From JACDCY01 sp964350145 (GTDB lineage Bacteria > Gemmatimonadota > Gemmatimonadetes > Gemmatimonadales > Gemmatimonadaceae), in NCBI GenBank assembly GCA_964350145.1, contig CAYGJL010000005.1, positions 31,506-95,505 on the forward strand: DNA of 64,000 nucleotides. The letters run 5' to 3'. The notes below the pieces were generated by a model that was not told where the DNA came from, ran no database searches, and was given only the letters and a program-made list of their open reading frames with translations. Each line of letters opens with the position of its first letter. Position 1 is the first letter of the stretch. The translations under genes and the position numbers were made by a program. Positions 1 to 8,456 of the stretch are shown here, in pieces.

Positions 1-338
1 CTGGAGCTCACCGCCGCGCGGATCGTCGCGGTGCCGATGCTCCTGGCCGTGACTGTCGCGGTCGTGCCGGTGCCCGCCACAGTCGCCACCGCCGAATTGT
101 TCGACGTCCACGTGACCTGCGCCGACACGGGATTATTCGACTCGTCGCGCGGCGTAGCGGTGATCTGGGCGGTCTCGCCGATCACGTACAGTCTGATGTC
201 GCTGGCCGGCACGAGGGACACCGACCTGGCTCCGCCCGGGGGCGTCGGCCCGTCGCCGCTGCAAGCCGGAGCGAAGGCCACCAGCACCGCGGCGACGCCT
301 ACCCACGTCGCGAATCCAAAGACATTGTGTGATGCCAT
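1..338 (-). CDS. Secreted lipoprotein with Ig-like (BIG_2-type) domain, 3' end beyond the window
   Basis: A minus-strand frame opens at the ATG at 336-338 and stays open to the window edge (112 codons), so the gene is cut off. Residues 1-26 form a lipoprotein signal peptide: a hydrophobic stretch ending Ala-Pro-Ala-Cys26. From about residue 38 the sequence reads as a bacterial Ig-like repeat, with the typical pattern VTWTSNNSAVATV followed by a GTATI-type strand. Such domains are known in exported and surface proteins. The role is unknown because most of the protein lies outside the window. Confidence 0.75.
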   Translation of the reverse strand, partial: MASHNVFGFATWVGVAAVLVAFAPACSGDGPTPPGGARSVSLVPASDIRLYVIGETAQITATPRDESNNPVSAQVTWTSNNSAVATVAGTGTTATVTARSIGTATIRAAVSS

Positions 339-525
339 ATGATTGATGGGATCTCGAGCGGGAGAGCCTGGAATTGCGGAAGCTAGGAGTCTGTTCAGCC
401 GAAGGAAATGGACGGGCGGGGCTATTTATTCCCGGATCACCGATTCATTTACCGCCGTCCAACATGACTGTTATACCCCAGGGCGCGAAACGGTCCCCAA
501 AAACGCCGGTCCGGACATTGATCCC

Positions 526-756
526 ATGAAAAGACTTGCGGTAACGAACAGACGAACCGGAGGGTTGATCCGGTTCTGGCTGGCAGGGCTGCTCATTGCT
601 GCGGGACTGTACTGGTTCGGCCGGAAGATCCCCGCCGCTCGCGATCTGCTCGTTCCGGGTTACTGGATCCTGGGAGCGCTCGCGTTCTTCTTCACGGTCC
701 GCTGGTACCGGCCGCGGCGCGGCGACCGGCGGCGCAGCGAGCGTCGGGATCAGTGA
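526..756 (+). CDS. Small two-helix membrane protein
   Basis: This 76-residue protein starts at the ATG at 526 with a basic N-terminus (Met-Lys-Arg). It has two hydrophobic segments at about residues 14-32 and 42-61 and an Arg-rich C-terminal tail, so both ends probably face the cytoplasm. The frame is open further upstream to 343, but that part is not membrane-like and overlaps the promoter region of the divergent lipoprotein gene. I see no strong ribosome binding site. The function is unknown. Confidence 0.5.
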   Translation: MKRLAVTNRRTGGLIRFWLAGLLIAAGLYWFGRKIPAARDLLVPGYWILGALAFFFTVRWYRPRRGDRRRSERRDQ

Positions 757-853
757 AACGTCTTGGGCTCGACCACGAGCTGTGTCAGCTCGTCCACCCG
801 GTCCTGTAGCAGCCGGTCGCCCGCTCGCTACCCTCGCGTCGTGTCATGCTAGA

Positions 854-1750
854 TCAGCGGAGCGATCCGGCCAGCACCACCGGACGGGTCGGCGACCGGG
901 CGCCGCCGCCCACTTCTTCTTCGCTGATCGAGACCGTGTTCAACGCGGCAAGCGGGAGCCGATGCTCCGCGCTGAACGTCCCGGTCCCGTCGGCATTCGG
1001 CCGGAAGGTCCCGAGCGCGACACGGCCCTGGTCGGTACCCAGCCATACCTGGAAGATCCGGCCGGTCCGCGGCTGCCTCAGCGCGTACACGAACAGCGTC
1101 CACCGGTCGCTGCGCCTGTCCCAGAACATGCGTGCTAATGGCTCGCGCGCCTCGCGGTTGTACAGGCTGATGATACGCACGCCAGGGCCGGTCAGCGAAG
1201 CAATCGTCGTTTCGCGCTGGGCGAGCTCCGACTCCAGCTCCGCCACGCGCGCGTCGTCCACGACCGGAGCGGCCGACCCCCCGCCAGCCAGCGCGTCACG
1301 CTCGCCTCTGGCATTCAGCATCGCGGCGATCGAGCCCACGGCGATCAGCGTCGCGACGGCCGCGATCCAGATCGGCATGCTGGTCCGGTCCTGCCGCTCG
1401 CGGCCGGACTCCGCCTCCGCCCTCGACGGCCTGGCGGCCGCGGCGCGGAGCTCGGGTGGCCGCGCCGGCGCGGGGTGGACTGCAAGCGGCGCCGTCCCCG
1501 CATCCTTGCCGCCGGTCCTGGCAAACAATCGCGATTTGATTCCGGCCGAGTGACCGCGATTGAGCTGCCGCTCGGGGATCAGCGCCGACAGTGAGGCGAC
1601 GACCTGATAAAAGCTGCGTAGTTCGGCTGCACACGCCTGGCAGCGGGCGGCGTGCGCCATTACCCCCAGCGATAGCTCGTCGGGGGCGACACCGAGGGCG
1701 ACGGCTTCGATCTCCTCCGCCGCCAGCTCATGCGTCAGCTCGCCCGTCAC
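854..1750 (-). CDS. Anti-sigma factor, zinc-finger plus RskA-like domain
   Basis: This 298-residue protein starts with GTG at 1748-1750, overlapping the TGA stop of the sigma gene (GTGA), so translation is probably coupled. An N-terminal H-x3-C-x2-C motif (H33, C37, C40) fits a zinc anti-sigma (zf-HC2-like) domain. A single membrane helix follows at about 125-145. The C-terminal 110 residues resemble the extracytoplasmic RskA (anti-sigma K) domain, with its YxLWLxxxxG-like strand pattern. By family knowledge it holds the neighbouring ECF sigma factor at the membrane until released. The signal is not evident. Confidence 0.85.
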   Translation of the reverse strand: MTGELTHELAAEEIEAVALGVAPDELSLGVMAHAARCQACAAELRSFYQVVASLSALIPERQLNRGHSAGIKSRLFARTGGKDAGTAPLAVHPAPARPPELRAAAARPSRAEAESGRERQDRTSMPIWIAAVATLIAVGSIAAMLNARGERDALAGGGSAAPVVDDARVAELESELAQRETTIASLTGPGVRIISLYNREAREPLARMFWDRRSDRWTLFVYALRQPRTGRIFQVWLGTDQGRVALGTFRPNADGTGTFSAEHRLPLAALNTVSISEEEVGGGARSPTRPVVLAGSLR

Positions 1751-2385
1751 GGCGCTTCCTCCGCGGGAGCCTCGCTCGGCCCGGCCGCTGGGCCGGCCAG
1801 CGAGTCGCGCAGCTTCCGCATCGCCTCGCGCAGCCTCGTACGGGCGGTCTCGGGCGATTTCTTCGTGACGCTCGCCACGTCCGCCGGACCCAGGCCGCGG
1901 AAGAACGCCAGTTCCAACACAGTTCGCTGGTCGACCGACACCGAGGCGAGCGCCGCCGCGATCCGCTCCTCTTCGCGGGTAGGCGCTCCGCCCGGCGGCA
2001 CGTCGGAATTGAGGCCGGTGGTGTCTTCCAGCAGCCGGTCCAGCGACCGCTTCTTGGCGCGGAGCCGCTCGGTGCACCGCTGCCGGCACAGCAGCAGCAG
2101 CCAGGTCTCGACGTCGGCCATGGCCGGGTCGTGCTCGCCGGCCCGACGCCACACCCGCCAAAAAGTCTCCTCCACAGCGTCCTCTGCCTCGGCGATGTGG
2201 CCCAGGAGGTGAAACGCGTGCGAATAGACCGACTGCGCGTGGCGATCGTACAGCGCCGACAGGGCCGACGGGTCGCCGGCCGCTACGCGCTGAACGAGCG
2301 CGAGGTCGTCCCCCACCGGGGTCCGGGATGGAGCAAGGTCGGGTGGAATCACGTGGACAAAATAGTAGCTTTCAATCCGATGCAC
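1747..2385 (-). CDS. ECF-family RNA polymerase sigma factor
   Basis: The protein has up to 212 residues with sigma region 2 (about 29-100, including the LYDRHAQSVYSHAFHLLG stretch) and region 4 (about 140-195, helix-turn-helix RGLGPADVASVTKKSPETAR). The start is uncertain: GTG at 2383-2385 is used here, but two further in-frame GTG codons lie downstream before region 2. It pairs with the overlapping RskA-type anti-sigma gene, which suggests a SigK-like membrane-signalled regulon. It is divergent from glnN, with 52 bp between the starts. Confidence 0.88.
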   Translation of the reverse strand: MHRIESYYFVHVIPPDLAPSRTPVGDDLALVQRVAAGDPSALSALYDRHAQSVYSHAFHLLGHIAEAEDAVEETFWRVWRRAGEHDPAMADVETWLLLLCRQRCTERLRAKKRSLDRLLEDTTGLNSDVPPGGAPTREEERIAAALASVSVDQRTVLELAFFRGLGPADVASVTKKSPETARTRLREAMRKLRDSLAGPAAGPSEAPAEEAP

Positions 2386-2437
2386 CGCGCCGATCCCACC
2401 CCGCCGCTCTCAACCCTCGCCACAACCGTCGCATAGA

Positions 2438-4636
2438 ATGCCCACTCCACGACTCGCCGCCATCCAGGATCTCGCGACGCGCTCGGTGCTGCTCAACGAC
2501 CGCGGCGATTCCCATAAGATCTCCGATTATTTCGGAGTGAACACGTTTGGCGCGCGGCAGATGCGCGACAAGCTCCCGAAGGAAGTCTACCAGAAGCTGC
2601 ACGAATCGATTCGTTGGGGAAAGAAGCTCGACGCCGAGGTAGCACCGGTGCTGGCGCAGGTGGTGAAGGACTGGGCGATCTCGCGCGGCGCAACGCACTT
2701 CACTCACTGGTTCCAGCCGCAGACGGGATTGACGGCCGAGAAGCACGACGCGTTTCTCTCCTTCGACGACGATCACAATCCGCTCGAGGCGTTCTCCGCC
2801 GAGCAGCTGATCCAGAGCGAGCCCGACGCGTCGAGCTTCCCTTCCGGCGGACTGCGCGCCACCTGGGAAGCGCGCGGCTACACCGCGTGGAACCCCGCGT
2901 CACCGGTGTTCATTGCCGAATGGGCGGGCGTGCGCACGCTGTGCGTCCCGTCGGTGTTCATCGGCTACAACGGCGAGGCACTCGACGAGATGACGCCGCT
3001 CTTGCGCAGCTCCGACGCGCTCTCGCAGAAGGCGGTCGAGCTGCTCGAGCTGCTCGGCGACGACGTGCATCGCGTGTACACCACGCTCGGCCCGGAGCAG
3101 GAATATTTCCTGATAGACCGCACGCAGTTCGCGCTGCGTCCGGATCTGGTCATGGCGGGCCGCACGCTGGTGGGCGCGCAGCCCGCCCGCGGACAGCAGC
3201 TCGAAGACCACTACTTCGGCGGCATCCCGGAGCGCGTGCAGGCATGCATCGCCGAGGTCGAGTACGAGCTGTACAAGCTTGGCGTGCCGATCAAGACGCG
3301 ACACAACGAGGTCGCGCCGTGCCAGTTCGAGATGGCGCCGGTGTTCGAGGAGACCGACGTCGCCTGCGATCACAACATGCTGGTGATGTCCACGCTACGG
3401 CGCGTCGCACTGCGGCACGGGATGCAGGCGCTCCTGCATGAGAAGCCGTTCGCGGGGATCAACGGCAGCGGCAAGCACTGCAACTGGTCAATGCAGGTGC
3501 GGTCGGACAACCCGCGGCTGGACGGCGCGAACCTGCTGAAGCCGGGCGACACGCCGCACCAGAACGTGCGCTTCCTGATCTTCCTCGCGGCGGCGCTGCA
3601 GGGGCTGCACAAGCACGCCGGACTGCTGCGCGCGGGCATAGCGTCCTCGGGCAACGAGCACCGCCTTGGCGCAAACGAGGCGCCGCCCGCGATCATCTCC
3701 GCGTTCATGGGCGAGATGCTCACGCGCGTGATCGACGAGATCAGCACCGGCAGGACGAGCGCGAACGCCGAGCAGGCGATGATCAAGCTGGGCGTGGCGA
3801 AGCTGCCGGAGATTCAGCGCGACAATACGGACCGGAATCGCACGTCGCCGTTCGCGTTCACTGGACAGAAGTTCGAGTTCCGCGCGGTGGGATCGAGCGC
3901 TTCGATCGCGTTTCCCGTCATGATCCTGAACGCGGCCGTAGCGGAAGCGATCGGTGATCTAACGGAGAAGGTGCGCGCCGAAATGAAGAACACGAAGTCG
4001 CGCGACGACGCCGTACTGGCGGTGGTGCGGGAGTCGTTCAAATGGAGCACGCCGGTGCGCTTCGAAGGCAACAATTACTCGGACGAATGGGTGAAGGAGG
4101 CCGCGAAGCGGGGGCTGCCAAATTATCGCCGCAGTCCTGACGCACTCGACCAGCTCGTGACGGACAGTTCGCGCAAATTGTTCACGGGGCTCGGGGTTTT
4201 GACGAACGAGGAGCTGAACTCGCGCTATCACATCCGCCTCGAGCGGTACTCGAAGGACATGCTCATCGAGCTCGCCGCGCTGCGCGAGGTGGTGGACACG
4301 ATGATTCTTCCCGCCGCCTTCGCGTACTCAGGCTCGCTGGCGCAGTCGGCTGCGCACGCGAAAACCGGCGGCATCGAGGTGACCCCGCAGGTGGACGCCG
4401 CCAATGACGTGGGCCGGATGATCCAGCGGCTGGTGGCGGGCCGCAACGCCCTGTCCGACGCGATCGACGACGCGAACGAGCTGCATGACGACGCGCGGAA
4501 GCAGGCCGGTTTTCTCACGTCGGAAGGCGCGCGTTGCATGGCGGCGGTGCGGGAGGCTTGTGACGAGCTCGAGTTGACGGTTGGGGACGAGTACTGGCCG
4601 CTGCCGAAGTATCGGGAGATGCTCTTCCCCGTGTAA
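2438..4636 (+). CDS. glnN: Type III glutamine synthetase
   Basis: This 732-residue protein makes glutamine from glutamate, ammonia and ATP. Its length matches the GSIII family (about 700-730) rather than GSI (about 470). Family hallmarks are visible: the N-terminal SDYFGVNTFGARQMRDKLP region, THWFQPQTG, an EQEYFLID metal-binding stretch, KTRHNEVAPCQFEMAP, and GINGSGKHCNWS in the nucleotide and glutamate site. GSIII enzymes are known from Bacteroidetes, cyanobacteria and some other phyla. It stands alone, followed 3 nt after the stop by a large inverted repeat. Confidence 0.96.
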   Translation: MPTPRLAAIQDLATRSVLLNDRGDSHKISDYFGVNTFGARQMRDKLPKEVYQKLHESIRWGKKLDAEVAPVLAQVVKDWAISRGATHFTHWFQPQTGLTAEKHDAFLSFDDDHNPLEAFSAEQLIQSEPDASSFPSGGLRATWEARGYTAWNPASPVFIAEWAGVRTLCVPSVFIGYNGEALDEMTPLLRSSDALSQKAVELLELLGDDVHRVYTTLGPEQEYFLIDRTQFALRPDLVMAGRTLVGAQPARGQQLEDHYFGGIPERVQACIAEVEYELYKLGVPIKTRHNEVAPCQFEMAPVFEETDVACDHNMLVMSTLRRVALRHGMQALLHEKPFAGINGSGKHCNWSMQVRSDNPRLDGANLLKPGDTPHQNVRFLIFLAAALQGLHKHAGLLRAGIASSGNEHRLGANEAPPAIISAFMGEMLTRVIDEISTGRTSANAEQAMIKLGVAKLPEIQRDNTDRNRTSPFAFTGQKFEFRAVGSSASIAFPVMILNAAVAEAIGDLTEKVRAEMKNTKSRDDAVLAVVRESFKWSTPVRFEGNNYSDEWVKEAAKRGLPNYRRSPDALDQLVTDSSRKLFTGLGVLTNEELNSRYHIRLERYSKDMLIELAALREVVDTMILPAAFAYSGSLAQSAAHAKTGGIEVTPQVDAANDVGRMIQRLVAGRNALSDAIDDANELHDDARKQAGFLTSEGARCMAAVREACDELELTVGDEYWPLPKYREMLFPV

Positions 4637-4638
4637 CG

Positions 4639-4772
4639 GCAACTGCTACTTAGAAGTGCCAAGCTGCGAGCGGCCAGCTGGGAGCTTCCAGCTACGAGCA
4701 CTTCTGCCTTCGCTCGCAGCTCGTAGCTCCCAGCTGGCCGCTCGCAGCTTGTCAGTTCTAGGTGGCAGTTGC
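4639..4772. repeat. Foldback element A1 (heptad AGCTNNN family)
   Basis: An imperfect hairpin of about 134 bp starts 3 nt after the glnN stop. The left arm carries five exactly phased 7-nt units from 4662: AGCTGCG, AGCGGCC, AGCTGGG, AGCTTCC, AGCTACG. The right arm (about 4712-4772) is its reverse complement with some mismatches. The outermost ends GCAACTGC and GCAGTTGC also pair. Related elements lie at 16728, 52785 and 56624. Confidence 0.85.
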
Positions 4773-4828
4773 TGTTGGGCACGCCGGTTGCAACCCATCC
4801 TCCTTCAGGCCCGTATCCAGGAGGATCG

Positions 4829-5272
4829 ATGAAAGCTCAAGACATTATGTCCGCGGATCCCGTATGTGTTACGCCGCAGACTCCGATGGAAGAAGCCGCC
4901 CGACTGATGAAGGATCACAACGTCGGCGTGCTGCCCGTGGTGACCGAGGAAGGCTCGCGGGAGCTCGTGGGCGTGATCACCGATCGCGACATCGCGATCC
5001 GGCATGTGGCCGAGGGACACTCGTCGCCCGACTGCCCCGTGAGCGAAGCGATGAGCGAGAACGTGAAGACGTGCCGCTCCGACACCGCCGTCGAGGCCGT
5101 GATGGAGACGATGGGTCGCGAGCAGGTGCGCCGCATCCCGATCGTGGACGAGCGCGGCTCGCTCGTCGGCATGGTGTCGCAGGCCGACATCGTGCTCGAA
5201 GCCAAGAACGACAGGAAGGCCGAGGAGATGGTCGAGAACATCTCGAGGCCGTTCGGAAAGCACTCTCAATAA
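4829..5272 (+). CDS. Paired CBS-domain protein
   Basis: This 147-residue protein consists of two CBS motifs (about 8-60 and 71-125) and little else. The start at 4829 is supported by an AGGAGG at 4819-4824; the open frame further upstream lies in the foldback element and is ignored. CBS pairs usually bind adenine nucleotides such as AMP, ATP or NAD and act as energy sensors. The typical strand GVITDRDIAIR is present in the first domain and GMVSQADIV in the second. No partner domain is fused, so the target is unknown. Confidence 0.92.
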   Translation: MKAQDIMSADPVCVTPQTPMEEAARLMKDHNVGVLPVVTEEGSRELVGVITDRDIAIRHVAEGHSSPDCPVSEAMSENVKTCRSDTAVEAVMETMGREQVRRIPIVDERGSLVGMVSQADIVLEAKNDRKAEEMVENISRPFGKHSQ

Positions 5273-5282
5273 GACGGCTTTC

Positions 5283-5350
5283 AGCTATTGGCTGTTGGCT
5301 GTTGTCTGTTGGCAAAACCAAAAGCCAATAGCCAACAGCAAACAGCGCTT
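5283..5350. repeat. Foldback element C1 (heptad GCTRTTG family)
   Basis: A hairpin lies between the CBS gene and the MqnD-like gene. The left arm (5284-5313) holds units such as GCTATTG, GCTGTTG, GCTGTTG. A short A-rich loop follows, and the right arm (about 5321-5350) holds the complementary CAATAGC and CAACAGC units. The right arm ends 11 nt before the start codon of the downstream gene. The same family recurs at 13399 and around argR/argG. Confidence 0.8.
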
Positions 5351-5360
5351 ATTTTTGGGG

Positions 5361-6209
5361 ATGCCCCCCACAACTTCCTCGCGCACGATCCGCGTGGCGC
5401 ACAGCCCGGACTCGGACGACGCGTTCATGTTCTACGCCCTCGCCGAAGGGCTGATAGACACCGGTGGGATCGAGTACGTGCACGAGCTGCAGGACATCGA
5501 GACGCTCAACCAGCGCGCAATGCGCGGCGAGCTCGAGGTGACGGCCGTGTCGATCCATGCGTACGCGTACATCGCCGACAGGTACGCGCTGCTGCCGCAC
5601 GGCTCCTCGATGGGCGACCAATACGGGCCCAAGCTCGTGAGCACGCGCGTATTCACCGCGGAGGAGCTTCGCGGGAAGCGGGTCGCGACCCCGGGACCTC
5701 TGACCACCGCGACCCTGGCGCTGCGGCTGTATCAGCCGGCGGTAGAAACCGTACACATGGCGTTCGACAGGGTCGAGGACGCAGTGCTTGCCGGCGAAGT
5801 GGACGCGGGCCTGATCATCCACGAGGGCCAGCTCACGTACAAGACGCGCGGCCTGAAGCTGATAGCTGACATGGGGGAGTGGTGGTTCCGGGAGACCGGG
5901 TTGCCCCTGCCGCTGGGAGGGAACGTCGTGCGCAAGGACCTGGGAGAGGAGTTGATCCGGACCGTTTCGCGCCACCTGCGGCAGAGCATTGCGTACGGGC
6001 TGGAGCACCGGGGCGGCGCGCTGGACCACGCGATGCAGTACGCGCGCGGGCTGGACCGGGGCACGGCCGACGAATTCGTGGGGATGTATGTGAACCAGTG
6101 GACACTCGATTATGGTGCGACCGGCAGGGAAGCGGTGCAGCTTCTGCTGGACCGCGGGCACGAGGCCGGAATTATCCGCCGGCCGGTGGTCGTCGAGTTC
6201 GCGGAGTAG
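5361..6209 (+). CDS. MqnA/MqnD-family protein, probable 1,4-dihydroxy-6-naphthoate synthase
   Basis: This 282-residue protein has a periplasmic-binding-protein-like fold. The N-terminal VAHSPDSDDAFMFYAL segment is the pattern of the MqnD branch, which acts on cyclic dehypoxanthinyl futalosine in the alternative menaquinone pathway. It has no signal peptide, which fits a cytoplasmic enzyme rather than a transporter component. I start it at the ATG at 5361, because the upstream open frame is repeat sequence. No other mqn gene is in the window, so a different substrate cannot be excluded. Confidence 0.65.
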   Translation: MPPTTSSRTIRVAHSPDSDDAFMFYALAEGLIDTGGIEYVHELQDIETLNQRAMRGELEVTAVSIHAYAYIADRYALLPHGSSMGDQYGPKLVSTRVFTAEELRGKRVATPGPLTTATLALRLYQPAVETVHMAFDRVEDAVLAGEVDAGLIIHEGQLTYKTRGLKLIADMGEWWFRETGLPLPLGGNVVRKDLGEELIRTVSRHLRQSIAYGLEHRGGALDHAMQYARGLDRGTADEFVGMYVNQWTLDYGATGREAVQLLLDRGHEAGIIRRPVVVEFAE

Positions 6210-6371
6210 CCGTACCGCTTGACGCCACGACATGGGTGTTGTATTCGGAAGTCGGAGCGTGTGGACACGACCGGTTATTGAATGCCGGACAGGGCACAGG
6301 TCGTGCAAGCGACCGTGGCTCGCTCCATGGCAAGCGACTGTGGTCCAGCAGGTTCACTGAAAGGAGGCGGC

Positions 6372-7277
6372 ATGCCGGGGAGAGATGGACTCGAGCGGGG
6401 TTTCAGCTTCGCCGATCGAGACGAAGACAGCGAAGACGTACCCAGCTACGGCGGTGGTGGCGGGCGCGCGTCGTACGACGACGATGAAGACGAAGACGGC
6501 AGTGGTTGGGCGCTCAACAAGGACCACACCGAGAGTCTGTGGGACAGCGCGGAAGACCATGACGACGATGACGAAGAGCCCGGGCTCACGCCGGAAGCGA
6601 CGGACGAAGAGGATGAGGAAGCCGATCTCTTCGCCGTGACCGCGCCGCGGCGCCGCGGCCGTCCGCGCAGCGTCAAGCCGGCGCCGCCGGTGGAGCCGAG
6701 CATCTTCGAAACGGGCGACGTGACGGGCCTTACCGGCACGCCGTCCACGCCTGGCGCCGCGCAGAACACGGGCGCCGTGACCGGAATCGCCGCAGCCGCA
6801 ACTGCCGGGCGGGCTGGCACCAGCGGAGCCACGGCCACTCGCGCAAATACCGGCGGAGCCGGCAAGACGCCGCGCCCGGCCGCGAAGGCGGCGAAGAAAT
6901 CGGCCGTTAAGAAGCCGGCGACAAAGAAGCCAGCCGCGAAGAAGCCGGCGACGAAGAAGAAGTTGGTCGCGAAGAAGAAGCCGGCCGCTAAGAAGCCGAC
7001 GGCGAATAAGGCCGCTCCCAAAAAGGCGGCTGCAAAGGCGGCCAGGAAGCCGGCGAAGAAAGCCGCCGACAGCCGCGGCACCAAGGCCAAGCGGGCGGCA
7101 TCCGGCGCGCGGGGGAAGAAGGCGGCGCGCGGCGGCGCGAAGAAGAGTGGCGGTCGGGCCTCCACGGCCGGCGGACGCGGCGCCAAGGCGAGCCGCGGCC
7201 GCGCGAGTGGCGGCGGGCGGAACGCGGGCAAGTCCGCGAGCCAGCGCCGCGCGAAGGGGAGAGCCGCCCGCCGTTAA
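6372..7277 (+). CDS. Acidic N-terminus, histone H1-like Lys/Ala-rich C-terminus
   Basis: This 301-residue protein starts at 6372 behind a strong AAGGAGG (6361-6367). Residues 1-95 are strongly acidic, with runs of Asp and Glu. A GRPR motif (AT-hook-like) follows at about residue 97. The C-terminal half from about 170 is a low-complexity Lys/Ala/Pro tail with KKPA and KKPT repeats, then an Arg/Gly/Ser-rich end. The tail resembles eukaryotic H1 and bacterial H1-like nucleoid proteins, so DNA binding is likely. The acidic half could act as an internal charge mask. The precise role is unknown. Confidence 0.8.
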   Translation: MPGRDGLERGFSFADRDEDSEDVPSYGGGGGRASYDDDEDEDGSGWALNKDHTESLWDSAEDHDDDDEEPGLTPEATDEEDEEADLFAVTAPRRRGRPRSVKPAPPVEPSIFETGDVTGLTGTPSTPGAAQNTGAVTGIAAAATAGRAGTSGATATRANTGGAGKTPRPAAKAAKKSAVKKPATKKPAAKKPATKKKLVAKKKPAAKKPTANKAAPKKAAAKAARKPAKKAADSRGTKAKRAASGARGKKAARGGAKKSGGRASTAGGRGAKASRGRASGGGRNAGKSASQRRAKGRAARR

Positions 7278-7301
7278 GCCGCGATGGCCGAAATGTCGGA
7301 T

Positions 7302-7380
7302 GGACGCAATGAGGGGTGTGGGTAAGGGGAGCGTGTTAGCGAAGCGTAGCTCCCCTGGACCCACACCCCTCGTTGCGTCC
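7302..7380. repeat. Foldback element F1 with conserved apical loop
   Basis: The arms at 7302-7332 and 7349-7380 are nearly perfect reverse complements, including GGACGCAA with TTGCGTCC at the base and GGGGAGC with GCTCCCC at the top. The 16-nt loop (7333-7348) reads GTGTTAGCGAAGCGTA. That loop, but not the stem, recurs in the elements at 45239 and 45394. It sits 24 nt after the stop of the H1-like gene and could also act as a factor-independent transcript end, although no T-run follows. Confidence 0.85.
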
Positions 7381-7433
7381 GCTCGCCAGATGCGTCGTTT
7401 GAGGCCACATACGCGGATTAGCTTACGACTGAC

Positions 7434-8456
7434 ATGAACGAAGACGGGAACGACAAACTCAAGAAGCTGCTGCTATCAGGCGGCGCGATCGTCGGCGCCG
7501 CGGCGCTGTTCAACGCGTTCGCGCGGCAGGGCGTGGACCGTCTCACCAACCTGATCGGTGGCGAAGAAGGCGGGTTCAGCTGGCGCGGCCGCAGGATCGC
7601 ATTCACCAAGCGCGGCAGCGGACCCCCGCTGCTGCTGGTGCACGGCATCTACCCCGCCGCATGGTCGTACGAGTGGCGCAACAACGTGGACTATTTTGCC
7701 CGCACCAACACCGTCTACACCATGGACCTGCTCGGCTTCGGCCGCTCCGACCGGCCCGCGATCCGCTACTCGGCGCGGCTGTACATCTCGCTCATTTCCG
7801 ACTTTGCCGCGCAGGTTATCGAAGAGCCCTGCGTGCTCGTCGCGTCGTCGCTCTCCGCGGCGTACGCGCTCGTGCTCGGCGCGCGCGATCCACAGCGCTT
7901 CCCGGGCCTCGTGATCATCGCGCCGTCAGGCCTGGTCCGGCTGACCGAGACCGGCAGCGTCGCGCTCGACGCGGGGCGCCTCGCGCTCGACTCGCCCGTA
8001 CTCGGCACCGCGGCGTTCAACACTATGGTCTCGTCGCGCGCCCTGCGCGCGCATCTCCGCAGGAAGTACTCGGATGACACGATCGTGACGCCGGAACTCG
8101 TCCGCGTCGCGCACACGACGACGCACCAGCGCGGGGCGCGGCACGCGCTCGCCGCCGAGTTTGCGGGACAGCTCAACATCGACGTGTCGCGCGCGGTGCG
8201 GCGGCTGATGCAGCCCACGTTGCTGGTGTGGGGGAGCGACAGTAGCGAGGCGCCTCTGGACGAAGCGACGCGCTACCGCTCAATTCAGCCCGATATCGAG
8301 CTTACTGTATTGTCACCCGCGGGAGATCTGCCGCATGATGAGCGTGCCGAAGACTTTAATGTTATCGTTTCCGCATGGCTGAGTCGCCAGTCGCTCTCCT
8401 CCGCGCCCACTCCCGCCACGCTCCCTGGAACGCCCGAGGCCTCGCAGCGCATGTGA
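7434..8456 (+). CDS. Alpha/beta-hydrolase fold protein with atypical nucleophile elbow
   Basis: This 340-residue protein has the order of a serine hydrolase: HGIYPAA oxyanion loop (about 70-76), DLLGFGRSDRP (98-108), a nucleophile elbow, a late acid region in LVWGSDSSE, and a His in DLPHDE. The N-terminal LLLSGGAIVGAAALFNAFA could be a membrane anchor. The elbow reads A137-S138-S139-L140-S141 where G-x-S-x-G is usual, so both glycines are replaced although Ser139 is kept. Substrate is unknown. The MerR-like gene begins 82 bp before this one ends. Confidence 0.82.
   Translation: MNEDGNDKLKKLLLSGGAIVGAAALFNAFARQGVDRLTNLIGGEEGGFSWRGRRIAFTKRGSGPPLLLVHGIYPAAWSYEWRNNVDYFARTNTVYTMDLLGFGRSDRPAIRYSARLYISLISDFAAQVIEEPCVLVASSLSAAYALVLGARDPQRFPGLVIIAPSGLVRLTETGSVALDAGRLALDSPVLGTAAFNTMVSSRALRAHLRRKYSDDTIVTPELVRVAHTTTHQRGARHALAAEFAGQLNIDVSRAVRRLMQPTLLVWGSDSSEAPLDEATRYRSIQPDIELTVLSPAGDLPHDERAEDFNVIVSAWLSRQSLSSAPTPATLPGTPEASQRM

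Noticed and set aside
343..525. Longer version of the small membrane protein from 343
   Set aside because: The added part has no membrane or signal character and runs through the divergent promoter region; the ATG at 526 gives a consistent membrane protein.
2614..3441. Long alternative frames over glnN, ligD, ctpA and the M1 genes
   Set aside because: They are Arg/Ala-rich shadows typical of high-GC DNA, with no recognisable domains, while the main frames carry clear motifs.
5361..6209. ABC transporter substrate-binding protein for the MqnD-like gene
   Set aside because: No signal peptide and no permease or ATPase gene nearby; the HSPDSDDAF start fits MqnD better, though not proved.
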